From: Clostridia bacterium
Lineage (GTDB): Bacteria; Bacillota; Clostridia; Oscillospirales; Acutalibacteraceae
Direction of reading: 5' to 3'
DNA: 64,000 nt
Assembly (NCBI GenBank): GCA_017622555.1
Contig: JAGAQV010000014.1
Location: 82,306-146,305 of the forward strand
Shown in pieces: positions 19,155 to 27,647 of this stretch. The notes beneath the pieces are model-generated. The model searched no databases. It saw only the letters and a program-made list of their open reading frames with translations, and was not told the DNA's origin. The translations under genes and the position numbers were made by a program. Within the stretch, counting starts at the first letter, position 1, and each line of letters opens with the position of its first letter.

Positions 19155-19748
19155 TTAAAATTCGTAATTTTGGGCATAGTCTTCCCATTCGGGTTTATCA
19201 TTTTCGGGAAGAGCGTTATATGCTTCATAAACCTGTTCCAAAACCTTGCTATAGGCTTTTTTGGTTTTGAAATATGCAGTTATAACAACCAAAGCCATAC
19301 CAACAGCGCATAATGCCATTATTGCAAGGGGTGCTAAATGGCGCCAGTAATAATTAACATTTATACCACCAACGGCAGTGCCATCCTTCATTAAATTCAT
19401 AAAAACCAACAAAAGTGCTGTGGCCGAGCCTAAATTTACACTGCCGAAAACTGATGCCACAATTACGTTAGCATTATATTTAGAAGCAACTAGAGCCGCA
19501 ATCATTAAAACTACGCAAACAGCAACACCAATTACGTTGCCAATATTTTTAGTTGCAATAGCACTATCCGACAAGGCGATAAGCATACCAAGTATGTACA
19601 ATAAATTCATAACGTTTGCAAATGCAAACGCCAACACATAAAACACCTTTAACGTATTATAAAGCTTTCCATCCTTTTGGGGATAACTAATGCCTTGTTT
19701 GTACTCTTTTTCGCGGGCACGTTCTAAGATATTGTTATAGTATGTCAT
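19155..19748 (-). CDS. Four-helix membrane protein of unknown function
   Basis: A ~197-residue protein with four hydrophobic segments (VFYVLAFAFANVMNLLYILGML; VIGVAVCVVLMIAALVA; VASVFGSVNLGSATALLLVFM; LAPLAIMALCAVGMALVVITAYF) and cytosolic ends. The C-terminus is acidic and aromatic (NALPENDKPEWEDYAQNYEF). No family is recognised. ATG at 19746-19748 (MTYYNNIL) has GGAGA upstream. A TTG at 19760 overlaps that RBS and is unlikely. It is 3 bp before trmO and probably co-transcribed with trmO-nfnA-nfnB. Confidence 0.75.
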   Translation of the reverse strand: MTYYNNILERAREKEYKQGISYPQKDGKLYNTLKVFYVLAFAFANVMNLLYILGMLIALSDSAIATKNIGNVIGVAVCVVLMIAALVASKYNANVIVASVFGSVNLGSATALLLVFMNLMKDGTAVGGINVNYYWRHLAPLAIMALCAVGMALVVITAYFKTKKAYSKVLEQVYEAYNALPENDKPEWEDYAQNYEF

Positions 19749-19773
19749 AATCTTCTCCAAAACAGTTTTTTAC

Positions 19774-19825
19774 ATTATACTACCAATTTTTAAAGTTGAC
19801 AAGTGGCATTTTAAAAATATATAAT
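19774..19825. promoter_or_regulatory. Divergent promoters with overlapping -35 hexamers
   Basis: Plus strand: TTGACA (19796-19801), 18 bp, TATAAT (19820-19825), driving trmL. Minus strand: TTGTCA (19797-19802), 17 bp, TATAAT (19774-19779), driving the membrane protein-trmO-nfn operon. The two -35 boxes share five bases, so polymerase cannot occupy both at once. Confidence 0.8.
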
Positions 19826-19843
19826 AACATTTGGTGATTTATT

Positions 19844-20347
19844 ATGGCAAAGCTTAACATTGTAATGGTTGAACCCGAAATTCCGCAAAATACGGGTAAT
19901 GTCGCGCGCACCTGTGCCGCAACAGGCGCAAGACTTCACTTGGTCGGTCCTATGGGCTTTAAAATTGATGACAAAAAGCTCAAACGCGCAGGGCTTGATT
20001 ATTGGCAATATCTTGATATTACTTATTACGATTCTTTGAATGATTTTTTAGCAAAAAACGATGGTGATTTCTACTATTTCACAACCAAGGGCCGACACGT
20101 TCACAGCGACGTCGAATACCCCGATAACTGCTACCTTTTATTTGGTAAGGAAACCAAAGGTCTTCCCGAAGAATTACTTATAAAACACCCCGACAAATGT
20201 GTAAGAATACCCATGGAGGGCGAAATCAGAAGCCTTAATCTTTCAAACTCTGTGGCAATTGCCACTTATGAGGTTTTAAGGCAGTGGAACTACCCTGCTT
20301 TGCAAAATTTCGGTCAATTACACAATTATCGTTGGGAAGATATCTAA
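19844..20347 (+). CDS. trmL: tRNA (cytidine(34)-2'-O)-methyltransferase TrmL
   Basis: SPOUT-class methyltransferase for the wobble position of leucine tRNAs. The 167 residues show NIVMVEPEIPQNTGNVARTC (motif 1), LFGKETKGLPEE (motif 2) and RIPMEGEIRSLNLSNSVAIATYE (motif 3, knot). The short leader from the divergent promoter ends at GGTGAT before the ATG. Confidence 0.95.
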   Translation: MAKLNIVMVEPEIPQNTGNVARTCAATGARLHLVGPMGFKIDDKKLKRAGLDYWQYLDITYYDSLNDFLAKNDGDFYYFTTKGRHVHSDVEYPDNCYLLFGKETKGLPEELLIKHPDKCVRIPMEGEIRSLNLSNSVAIATYEVLRQWNYPALQNFGQLHNYRWEDI

Positions 20348-20377
20348 AATTTCTACATATAAATATTTAAATAAATA

Positions 20378-20405
20378 TTGAAAAAAGTGAAATTTGTGGT
20401 AAAAT
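20378..20405 (+). promoter_or_regulatory. Promoter of pgk
   Basis: TTGAAA (20378-20383) and TAAAAT (20400-20405) are 16 bp apart, with TGG just before the -10 (extended -10). Confidence 0.65.
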
Positions 20406-20449
20406 AGTAATTGTAAAAATTTTAACAAACTTTGAAAGGATTGTTTTAA

Positions 20450-21661
20450 ATGAGTGCACTTAACAAAAAAACTGTTGACGACATTAATGTAAAAGGCCAA
20501 AAGGTTCTTGTTCGTTGTGACTTTAACGTTCCGCTTAAGAACGGCGTTATTACTGACGAAAACCGCATTAATGCTGCTCTCCCCACTATTGAAAAATTAA
20601 TTGCTGACGGCGGCAAGGTTATTCTTTGCTCACACCTTGGTAAGCCCAAGGGTGAACCTAAGCCCGAGCTTTCATTAGCTCCTGTTGCTAAGCGTCTTTC
20701 TGAAAAGCTTGGTAAAGAAGTTGTTTTCGCTGCTGATGACTGCGTTGTAGGTGAAAATGCAAAGGCTGCTGTTGCTAATATGAAGGATGGCGACGTTGTT
20801 CTTCTTCAGAACACTCGTTATCGCGCTGAAGAAACCAAAAATGGCGAAGCATTATCTGCTGAGCTTGGCGAATTGGCTGACATTTTTGTAAACGATGCTT
20901 TCGGTACTGCACACCGTGCTCACTGCTCAACCGTTGGTGTTGTTTCACACGTTAAGGAAGCTGTTGCAGGCTACCTTATCGGTAAAGAGCTTAAATACCT
21001 TGGAAACGCTGTAGAAACCCCTGTTCGCCCCTTCGTTTGCATTTTAGGCGGCGCTAAGGTTGACAGCAAGCTTCCCGTTATTGAAAACCTCTTAACCAAG
21101 GCTGATACTCTTATCATCGGCGGCGGTATGGCTTACACCTTCCTCGCTGCTAAGGGCTACACTGTTGGTACTTCACTTATCGACGAAACCAAGATTGATT
21201 ATTGCCGTGATATGATGGCTAAAGCAGAAGAAAAGGGCGTTAAGATTTTACTTCCTATCGACTGCACCATCACTAAGGAATTCCCCGACCCCATCGATGC
21301 TGAAATTGAAATCTCGGTTGTTGATGCTGACAAGATTCCTGCTGATATGATGAGCCTTGACATCGGCACAAAGACTGCTGCTCTTTATGCTGAAGAGGTT
21401 AAGAATGCTAAGACTGTTGTTTGGAACGGACCTATGGGCGTATTTGAAAACCCCATTTTAGCTAAGGGCACAATGGCTGTTGCACAGGCTATGGCTGATA
21501 CTGATGCTGTTACCGTTATCGGCGGTGGCGACTCGGCAGCTGCAGTTAACATTATGGGCTTTGGTGACAAGATGACCCACATTTCTACCGGTGGCGGCGC
21601 TTCTCTTGAATTCCTTGAAGGTAAAGAGCTTCCCGGTATTGCAGCACTCAACGATAAATAA
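20450..21661 (+). CDS. pgk: Phosphoglycerate kinase
   Basis: Transfers phosphate from 1,3-bisphosphoglycerate to ADP. The 403 residues have the N-domain [14 protein letters not shown] with the substrate aspartate/asparagine, [10 protein letters not shown], and the C-domain nucleotide site [10 protein letters not shown] and [17 protein letters not shown]. Heads a glycolytic run pgk-tpiA-gpmI. Codon use is noticeably enriched in GCT and CTT, as expected for a highly expressed gene. Confidence 0.98.
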   Translation: MSALNKKTVDDINVKGQKVLVRCDFNVPLKNGVITDENRINAALPTIEKLIADGGKVILCSHLGKPKGEPKPELSLAPVAKRLSEKLGKEVVFAADDCVVGENAKAAVANMKDGDVVLLQNTRYRAEETKNGEALSAELGELADIFVNDAFGTAHRAHCSTVGVVSHVKEAVAGYLIGKELKYLGNAVETPVRPFVCILGGAKVDSKLPVIENLLTKADTLIIGGGMAYTFLAAKGYTVGTSLIDETKIDYCRDMMAKAEEKGVKILLPIDCTITKEFPDPIDAEIEISVVDADKIPADMMSLDIGTKTAALYAEEVKNAKTVVWNGPMGVFENPILAKGTMAVAQAMADTDAVTVIGGGDSAAAVNIMGFGDKMTHISTGGGASLEFLEGKELPGIAALNDK

Positions 21662-21670
21662 TCTTTAATT

Positions 21671-21692
21671 TGTAGGGCGGCAACGCCCTACA
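21671..21692. repeat. Perfect GCAA-loop hairpin between pgk and tpiA
   Basis: TGTAGGGCG-GCAA-CGCCCTACA is a perfect 9-bp stem with a GNRA tetraloop. No U-run follows, so it is not a typical terminator. It may be an mRNA-stabilising or processing hairpin, or a member of a small palindromic repeat family. Confidence 0.6.
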
Positions 21693-21717
21693 TTTATGTA
21701 AAAAGGAGTTTTTAAAA

Positions 21718-22485
21718 ATGAATAAAGCTAAAAGACAAGCTGTTATCGCAGGTAACTGGAAAATGAACAAAACCCCAACTGAAGCTGCAGCACTTATTAA
21801 CGAAATGAAGCCTTTAGTTGCCGATGCTGACTGCAAGGTTGTTCTTTGTGTTCCCTTTATTGATATCCCTGCTGCTGTAGAAGCTGCAAAGGGTAGTAAC
21901 ATTGAAATTGGCGCTGAAAACGTTCACTTTAAGGCTTCAGGCGCTTACACAGGCGAAATTTCAGCTGAAATGCTCGTAGAAGCAGGTGTTAAGTACGTTG
22001 TTGTAGGTCACAGCGAAAGAAGACAGTACTTTGGCGAAACCGACCAAACCGTTAACCTTCGTACCCTTGCTGCTGTTAATGCAGGTCTTACTGCAATCGT
22101 TTGTGTTGGTGAAACCCTTGAACAGCGTGAGCTTGGCTACACTGAAACCTTGCTTAAATTCCAAACTAAAATGGCTCTTACCAACGTAAGTGCCGACCAG
22201 CTTAAAAACATTATTATTGCTTACGAGCCCGTTTGGGCTATCGGCACAGGCGTTACTGCTACTGCTGAACAGGCTGACGAAGGCAACGGCTATGTTCGTG
22301 AAGCTATTGCTGAGGTTTACGGCAAAGACGTTGCTGAAACCGTTACAATTCAGTACGGCGGTTCTATGAACGCTAAAAACGCTGACGAATTGGTTGCTAA
22401 GGTAAACGTTGACGGCGGTCTTATCGGCGGCGCTTCACTTAAGGCTGAAGATTTCTCTGTTATCGTTAAAGCTGCTTCTAAATAA
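21718..22485 (+). CDS. tpiA: Triosephosphate isomerase
   Basis: Interconverts dihydroxyacetone phosphate and glyceraldehyde 3-phosphate. The 255 residues contain GNWKMNKT (catalytic Lys), VVVGHSERRQYF (catalytic His), YEPVWAIGTG (catalytic Glu and loop 6) and YGGSMNAKN (phosphate loop). RBS AAGGAG. It lies 56 bp after pgk, separated by a stable hairpin. Confidence 0.98.
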   Translation: MNKAKRQAVIAGNWKMNKTPTEAAALINEMKPLVADADCKVVLCVPFIDIPAAVEAAKGSNIEIGAENVHFKASGAYTGEISAEMLVEAGVKYVVVGHSERRQYFGETDQTVNLRTLAAVNAGLTAIVCVGETLEQRELGYTETLLKFQTKMALTNVSADQLKNIIIAYEPVWAIGTGVTATAEQADEGNGYVREAIAEVYGKDVAETVTIQYGGSMNAKNADELVAKVNVDGGLIGGASLKAEDFSVIVKAASK

Positions 22486-22503
22486 TTTTAAGGTGATATT
22501 ATA

Positions 22504-24036
22504 ATGAAAAAACCTATTGTTTTATGTATTATGGACGGCTTCGGATTTAATCCCGAAGTAAACGGTAACGCTATTAAAGCGGCGGCTACTCCCCGTCTTG
22601 ATAACATTTTTGCTTCCTGTCCCACAACCGAAATTGGTGCATCAGGTATGGACGTTGGTCTTCCCGATGGTCAAATGGGCAACAGCGAGGTTGGTCACAC
22701 CAACATTGGCGCAGGCCGTGTTGTTTATCAGGAGCTTACCCGAATCACAAAATCAATTGCTGACGGTGATTTCTTTACAAACGAAGCATTTTTAAACGCA
22801 GTTGCTAACTGCAAAAAGAATAACAGCGCTTTACACCTTATGGGCCTTTTGTCCGACGGTGGCGTTCATTCTCATATTGAGCATTTATACGCTTTAGTTG
22901 AGCTTGCAAAACGCAACGGTCTTGACCGTGTTTACATTCACGCTTTGCTTGACGGCCGTGATGTTCCACCTTCAAGCGCTGCTGATTTTATTGATGCTTT
23001 AAACGCTAAGCTTCAGGAAATCGGTTGCGGTAAGCTTGCAACCGTTTTAGGCCGTTTTTACGGTATGGACCGTGACAACCGTTGGGATCGTGTAAACAAG
23101 GCTTATGCCGCTTTAGTTTACGGCGAAGGCATTAAAACAGATGATGCCGCTGCCGCTGTAAGATATTCTTACACACAAATTGATGAAGATGGCAAAAATA
23201 TTACTGACGAATTTGTGCTTCCCACCGTTGTTGAAGGCACTGAAAGAATTAAGTCGGGCGACAGTATGATTTTCTTTAACTTCCGCCCCGACCGCGCACG
23301 TGAAATTACCCGCACATTTGTTGATGATGAATTTACAGGCTTTGAACGTATTGGCGGTAAGCTTAATCTTTATTACGTTTGTATGACACAATACGACGCT
23401 TCAATGCCTAACGTTGAGGTTGCTTTCAAGCCTCAGTCACTAGTTAATACTCTTGGTGAATACTTAAGTGTTAAGGGTCTAAGTCAGCTTCGTATTGCCG
23501 AAACCGAAAAATATGCCCATGTAACCTTTTTCTTTAACGGCGGCCGTGAGGTTATGTTCGAAGGTGAGGACAGAATTCTTGTTAACTCACCCAAGGTTGC
23601 AACCTATGATTTACAGCCGGAAATGAGCGCAAATGAAGTTTGCGACAAGGTTTGTGAGGCTATTGAAACAGGCAAGTACGACGTTGTTATTTTAAACTTT
23701 GCAAACTGCGATATGGTTGGTCACACAGGCTTCTTTGATGCCGCTGTAAAGGCTGTTGAAACAGTTGACACTTGCGTTGGTCGTGTTCAGGATAGTGTTC
23801 TTAAAATGGGCGGCGTAATGCTTCTTACAGCCGACCACGGTAATGCTGATAAAATGCTCGATACCGACGGCTCGCCCTTTACCGCGCACACCACCTTCCC
23901 CGTTCCCTTTGCTGTAATCGGTCACGATTGTGAGTTAAGAAACGGCGGTAAGCTCTGCGATATTTCACCAACAATAATTAAGCTTTTAGGTTTAGAACAA
24001 CCTAAAGAAATGACCGGTGAATCAATAATTAAATAA
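22504..24036 (+). CDS. gpmI: 2,3-bisphosphoglycerate-independent phosphoglycerate mutase
   Basis: Manganese-dependent alkaline phosphatase-superfamily mutase. The 510 residues show the metal site CIMDGFGFN, the phosphoserine loop GQMGNSEVGHTNIGAGR (about 57-73), HALLDGRDVPPSS, RFYGMDRDNRWDR and the C-terminal TADHGNADKM. It is the third gene of the glycolytic run, 18 bp after tpiA, and ends at a strong terminator. Confidence 0.98.
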   Translation: MKKPIVLCIMDGFGFNPEVNGNAIKAAATPRLDNIFASCPTTEIGASGMDVGLPDGQMGNSEVGHTNIGAGRVVYQELTRITKSIADGDFFTNEAFLNAVANCKKNNSALHLMGLLSDGGVHSHIEHLYALVELAKRNGLDRVYIHALLDGRDVPPSSAADFIDALNAKLQEIGCGKLATVLGRFYGMDRDNRWDRVNKAYAALVYGEGIKTDDAAAAVRYSYTQIDEDGKNITDEFVLPTVVEGTERIKSGDSMIFFNFRPDRAREITRTFVDDEFTGFERIGGKLNLYYVCMTQYDASMPNVEVAFKPQSLVNTLGEYLSVKGLSQLRIAETEKYAHVTFFFNGGREVMFEGEDRILVNSPKVATYDLQPEMSANEVCDKVCEAIETGKYDVVILNFANCDMVGHTGFFDAAVKAVETVDTCVGRVQDSVLKMGGVMLLTADHGNADKMLDTDGSPFTAHTTFPVPFAVIGHDCELRNGGKLCDISPTIIKLLGLEQPKEMTGESIIK

Positions 24037-24040
24037 ATTA

Positions 24041-24067
24041 AAAAGCCGATGAAATTCATCGGCTTTT
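24041..24067 (+). terminator. Terminator after gpmI
   Basis: AAAGCCGATGAA/TTCATCGGCTTT forms a near-perfect stem followed by TTTTTTG. Confidence 0.85.
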
Positions 24068-24175
24068 TTGTTTTAATTTTTTACATTTTTCGCAATTTTT
24101 ACCTATAATAAATTTTAATACTCTTCACACAATAATATTGCAAACGCAAAAAATATTTATAGGAGAGTATTTAAA

Positions 24176-24361
24176 ATGGCTAAGCATGTAGTTCCCGAAG
24201 CTAAGGACGCACTCAACCGCTTCAAGATGGAAGCTGCTAACGAAGTTGGCGTTAACTTAAAGCAGGGTTACAACGGCGATCTCACCGCTAAACAGGCTGG
24301 TTCTATCGGCGGTCAGATGGTTAAAAAGATGATCGAATCTTACGAAAACAGCATGAAATAA
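24176..24361 (+). CDS. Alpha/beta-type small acid-soluble spore protein
   Basis: A 61-residue DNA-coating protein of the forespore. It has the two SASP segments: PEAKDALNRFKMEAANEVGV, with the GPR protease cleavage context (KMEAANE) near residue 18, and GSIGGQMVKKMIESYENSM. RBS AGGAGA. It is monocistronic between two terminators and is expected to be SigG-controlled. No convincing SigG promoter was assigned upstream. Confidence 0.95.
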   Translation: MAKHVVPEAKDALNRFKMEAANEVGVNLKQGYNGDLTAKQAGSIGGQMVKKMIESYENSMK

Positions 24362-24378
24362 TTTGTGCTAAAAAATAA

Positions 24379-24405
24379 AAAGCCGCTCGTAAAGAGCGGT
24401 TTTTT
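24379..24405 (+). terminator. Terminator after SASP gene
   Basis: CCGCTC-GTAAA-GAGCGG with flanking A and T runs ends in TTTTTTG. Confidence 0.8.
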
Positions 24406-24411
24406 GTTATA

Positions 24412-24587
24412 TTAAAGCGTTACGCCGTCCTTAAATATTGCAAGCTCGTGCTTATCTAAAAGCTCAGCCTTTGCCTTAACTTCGCCAGAAGCAAGCTTTA
24501 AAACAAAGCTTAAAAATTACCCTCACCAAACTGCATAACCTTAATGGGATATTCAGCTTTAGCGGTTACTTTGTCTAAAATATTCAT
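24412..24587 (-). pseudogene. Frameshifted UxaB-like (tagaturonate reductase) remnant
   Basis: From ATG at 24585-24587 (RBS AAGGAG) 25 codons read MNILDKVTAKAEYPIKVMQF then GEGNF and stop at TAA (24510-24512). IKV(L/M)QFGEGNFL is the N-terminal NAD-binding signature of tagaturonate reductase (UxaB; E. coli IIQFGEGNFLRAF). A second frame continues without a break as LSFVLKLASGEVKAKAEL... to a stop at 24412-24414. Adding one T to the T5 tract at 24512-24516 would join both into a 58-codon reading frame. The tail is not recognisable as UxaB, and an intact UxaB has ~480 residues, so this is most likely an internally deleted relic next to uxaC. Confidence 0.65.
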
Positions 24588-24596
24588 AGCTACTCC

Positions 24597-25994
24597 TTAT
24601 AGGTCAAAATATCTTTTTGCGTTGTTAAAGCATATATCCTGAACTAACTGACCCAACTGTTCCTCATCAAAGGGATATTCGCCGTTTTCTACCCATTCAC
24701 CGATAAGATTACAAAGAATTCTTCTGAAATATTCATGACGGGTGTATGATAAAAAGCTTCTTGAGTCAGTAAGCATGCCAACAAAATTACCAAGTAATGA
24801 AAGGTTAGCAAGCGACTTAAGCTGTGCTTCCATACCTGATTTTGTATCGTTAAACCACCAAGCAGAGCCGTGCTGAATTTTGCCTTGGGTTTCAGTACCC
24901 TGGAAGCAACCAAGAATTGTGCCGAGCATTTCATTATCCTGCGGGTTAAGCGAATAAAGTATGGTTTTAGGTAAAGCATTTTCAGAAGCCAATGCATTCA
25001 AAAAGCCTGTAATAGCTTCGCCACAGCTTTTGGTTGAAATACAGTCAAAGCCGGTGTCGGGGCCTAAACGGTCAAACATTTTACCGTTTGTGTTACGCTG
25101 TGCACCATAGTGAAGCTGCATAACAATGCCGTGCTTAGCATATTCCTTGCCAAGATGAAGCATAATTGCAGTTTTATACTTGTCAGCATCCTCCTGTGAA
25201 ACGGTGCCGCCATTCATAACGGTTTGGAAAATATTTTCTACTTCAGTTTCACTTGCGGGTGAATAAACCACATAATCAAGGCCGTGGTCAGTAGCACGAC
25301 AGCCAACCTCACAGAAAAAATCCAAACGGTTAGACAGTGCAGCTTTAACATCATCAACAGTTTTAATTTCAATGCCAGAAGCAGCTGAAAGCTTACCGAT
25401 ATATTCCACAAAGCCTGCCTTTTCAATATTTACAGCCTTATCAGGACGGTATGACGGCGCAACAGTAACATCAAAGCTTTTATCCTCTAAAAGCTTTTTG
25501 TGCCACTCGAGTGAATCAATAGGGTCATCGGTAGTTCCTATCATACTCACATTTGACTTTTTAATTAAGCTTCTGACTGTCATATCATCCTTTTGAAGCT
25601 TTTCATTACAAAGTGCAAACACCTCATCAGCGGTTTTAGCATTTAAAACGCCGTTATAATCAAAGTATTTTTTAAGCTCCAAATGTGTCCAATGATACAT
25701 AGGGTTGCCAATAGCCTTTGGAAGCATTTCGGCAAAATGTCTGAACTTTACCTGTGCATCGGCATTACCTGTAATTTCATCCTCATTAACACCGTTACTG
25801 CGGATAAGACGCCATTTGTAATGGTCACCGCCAAGCCAAACCTGAGTAATATTTTCAAACTTTCTATCCTCATAAATTTCCTGTGGGTTAATATGGCAGT
25901 GATAGTCAACTATCGGCATATTTTCAGCATACTTGTGGTAAAGCAGCTTAGCCGTTTCGGTTTTAAGCAAAAAATCATCAGTCATAAAGTTCAT
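24597..25994 (-). CDS. uxaC: Glucuronate/galacturonate isomerase UxaC
   Basis: First enzyme of hexuronate catabolism (glucuronate to fructuronate, galacturonate to tagaturonate). The 465 residues show the metal site IVDYHCHINPQEIYED near residue 28, WLGGDHYKWRLIRSNG, HLGKEYAKHGIVMQLHYGAQRN and LTDSRSFLSYTRHEYFRR, all typical. RBS AAGGAGA. The expected partner reductase is present only as a relic directly downstream. Confidence 0.96.
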   Translation of the reverse strand: MNFMTDDFLLKTETAKLLYHKYAENMPIVDYHCHINPQEIYEDRKFENITQVWLGGDHYKWRLIRSNGVNEDEITGNADAQVKFRHFAEMLPKAIGNPMYHWTHLELKKYFDYNGVLNAKTADEVFALCNEKLQKDDMTVRSLIKKSNVSMIGTTDDPIDSLEWHKKLLEDKSFDVTVAPSYRPDKAVNIEKAGFVEYIGKLSAASGIEIKTVDDVKAALSNRLDFFCEVGCRATDHGLDYVVYSPASETEVENIFQTVMNGGTVSQEDADKYKTAIMLHLGKEYAKHGIVMQLHYGAQRNTNGKMFDRLGPDTGFDCISTKSCGEAITGFLNALASENALPKTILYSLNPQDNEMLGTILGCFQGTETQGKIQHGSAWWFNDTKSGMEAQLKSLANLSLLGNFVGMLTDSRSFLSYTRHEYFRRILCNLIGEWVENGEYPFDEEQLGQLVQDICFNNAKRYFDL

Positions 25995-26033
25995 AATTAT
26001 TTCTCCTTAATTCGCATTATGGTTTATTCTTAA

Positions 26034-26663
26034 TTACATGCCGACGGGTTTGTCGGTATGAAGCACCTCGGAATAAGTGGGAACATTTTCAATTTCAAGT
26101 GCCTTTGCAATGCAAGAAACTACCTGATTTGTAAAGGCTTCTGTTCCTATTGGAGTATAGTAATGTACGGCATCTGAATGTGCGGTTTCGGGAAGGGACG
26201 TTGACACGCTGTAAAGGTCGTTGACCTCAAAGCCGTACTTTCTAACCACTTCCACTGCAGCAGCGTTGTACTGTTCAATTTCATTATTATAACGAATGAA
26301 ATTAGGACTCATTCGTTCGGTCTGAACACTTGTAGAGGTAGCAAAAATAACCTTTGCTTCAGGGTAAACGGTTTTTATACGTTTACAAATACGGTCAATA
26401 TAATGAACATAAATTTCAATTGGTGTGTGTGGCTCGTCCCCGCAAATTCGTGCGCAGTCCCAAAGGCCTGCATTCCAGTGAATTACATCAAACTTACCGT
26501 TATCAGAAAGACTATTAAATTCATGTAAATATCTTAAAACATAAGAAGCAAAACGGCAGTTATCGGTTGGGAAAACCACATTCGCAAAATCGGTTAAGGA
26601 TTTCTTTGTGGATTTATCATACCCTATACGGATAGAATCACCTATTAACAATACATTTTTCAT
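26034..26663 (-). CDS. SGNH/GDSL-family hydrolase
   Basis: About 209 residues with block I LLIGDSIRIGY (nucleophile Ser near residue 8), WNAGLWDCAR where the oxyanion Gly/Asn blocks lie, and a C-terminal DAVHYYTPIG with the Asp-x-x-His pair. It is likely an esterase removing acyl groups from sugars or polysaccharides. No signal peptide, so cytosolic. The start is ATG at 26663 behind GGTGGAG. It sits between uxaC and a second SGNH gene, suggesting deacetylation of plant-derived uronic-acid oligosaccharides (inference). Confidence 0.8.
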   Translation of the reverse strand: MKNVLLIGDSIRIGYDKSTKKSLTDFANVVFPTDNCRFASYVLRYLHEFNSLSDNGKFDVIHWNAGLWDCARICGDEPHTPIEIYVHYIDRICKRIKTVYPEAKVIFATSTSVQTERMSPNFIRYNNEIEQYNAAAVEVVRKYGFEVNDLYSVSTSLPETAHSDAVHYYTPIGTEAFTNQVVSCIAKALEIENVPTYSEVLHTDKPVGM

Positions 26664-26678
26664 TATACACTCCACCTT

Positions 26679-27260
26679 TTAAATGTCAATTGACTCATAA
26701 GTTAATTTTTTAAGCTCATTAATTAAATTTTCGGAATAATGCTTAAAGCCCTTAGAATTCGGATGCAAATTGCGGTCAGCAAAGCATCCCTCATCCTCGG
26801 GCACTAAATAACGGCCGCAAATAACCCACACTTTTTCAATACCCGAAACAGCATTTTTAAGCGCATCATAAAGGGCATTAAAATCACCTGCTAGCTTTTC
26901 AGCATTAAGGTCCTTACGCCAAATTGGTGTTATTAAAATTATCGGGGCATAGGGGTAATTTTGCCGTAAATTTTCACAAAACTGACGGCAATTAGAAGCA
27001 ATGTCATCCAATGTGCGAAAATTAGCACTCCAGTCGTTAGTGCCGTAAGCCACGCTTATATAATCGGGTGTTAAATCATCCTTAACGGCGGCCTCCTGCG
27101 GTCTAAATAAATCACCGCCAATAGCCTTACACACTTCGTCAGCGCCAAAATATTCACAAATTCTGCTTGCATAACGGTCACGTGGATGTGCCGCTTCAGA
27201 GCCGTGTGTTATTGAATCACCGTAAGTAATGTTGTAAACATTCTTATCACGAAAAATCAC
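26679..27260 (-). CDS. SGNH/GDSL-family hydrolase (second copy type)
   Basis: 193 residues with YGDSITHGSEA (block I), GGDLFRPQ (Gly block), YGTNDWSAN (Asn block) and DRNLHPNSKGFKHY (Asp-His block). The pattern matches SGNH hydrolases but differs from the neighbour at 26034, so this is not a recent duplication. It begins at GTG (27258-27260) with only a weak AGG upstream, so the N-terminus is uncertain. No secretion signal. It is the first gene after a promoter at 27378-27407 and probably leads an operon with the next SGNH gene and uxaC. Confidence 0.78.
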   Translation of the reverse strand: MIFRDKNVYNITYGDSITHGSEAAHPRDRYASRICEYFGADEVCKAIGGDLFRPQEAAVKDDLTPDYISVAYGTNDWSANFRTLDDIASNCRQFCENLRQNYPYAPIILITPIWRKDLNAEKLAGDFNALYDALKNAVSGIEKVWVICGRYLVPEDEGCFADRNLHPNSKGFKHYSENLINELKKLTYESIDI

Positions 27261-27377
27261 TACCTAAGGTAAGTGTTCCGCTAATATCACGTTAAACCGA
27301 CGCTTTATACCAAATTTACAAAATACTGTTAGCGGATATAGCTGTCAGTAAATCTAACACTAACCCTTATTGTTAAT

Positions 27378-27407
27378 ATTATACAAAATTTTTCACTGAA
27401 CAGTCAA
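27378..27407 (-). promoter_or_regulatory. Promoter of the SGNH-SGNH-uxaC operon
   Basis: Minus strand TTGACT (27402-27407), 18 bp, TATAAT (27378-27383). The transcript would begin near 27371 and carry a leader of about 110 bases containing the CCGCTAA/TTAGCGG dyad, a possible operator. Confidence 0.65.
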
Positions 27408-27542
27408 TAAAATGTACTATTGAATAATTAACAAATCCTATTGTATTTTCAAAAAAACGAATAAATTTTAAGCTTTATTCTTTTTTAAATAAAAGTTAAA
27501 AGGTTCTCAGTTTCATCTGTAATAAATCGAGCTTAACAACGT

Positions 27543-27580
27543 AAAAGAGAAGCTTCGTTTATCACGAATCTTCTCTTTTT
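27543..27580. terminator. Strong hairpin terminator, orphaned
   Basis: AAAAGAGAAG-c-TTCGT / ACGAA-t-CTTCTCTTTT has one internal mismatch and a 5-base loop. T-runs occur on both strands. On the minus strand it would end the truncated kinase gene at 27648-27898. Confidence 0.7.
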
Positions 27581-27647
27581 GTCCGTTAAGTAATATAATG
27601 TGTAAGGTCAGCGTGATATTTTATAAAGAATATACATTTTTTAAAGC

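Larger units (their letters stand above)
27261..27647. other. Long leader and spacer with promoter, dyad and terminator-like hairpin
   Basis: No gene is seen here. It holds a minus-strand promoter (27378-27407), a dyad CCGCTAA (27278-27284)/TTAGCGG (27329-27335) inside the ~110-base leader of the SGNH-uxaC operon, and a strong hairpin at 27543-27580. The rest is AT-rich without recognisable coding remains. Confidence 0.6.

Noticed and set aside
24100-24160. SigG promoter of the SASP gene
   Set aside because: CACAATA-like boxes exist but no properly spaced -35 was found, so it was not called.
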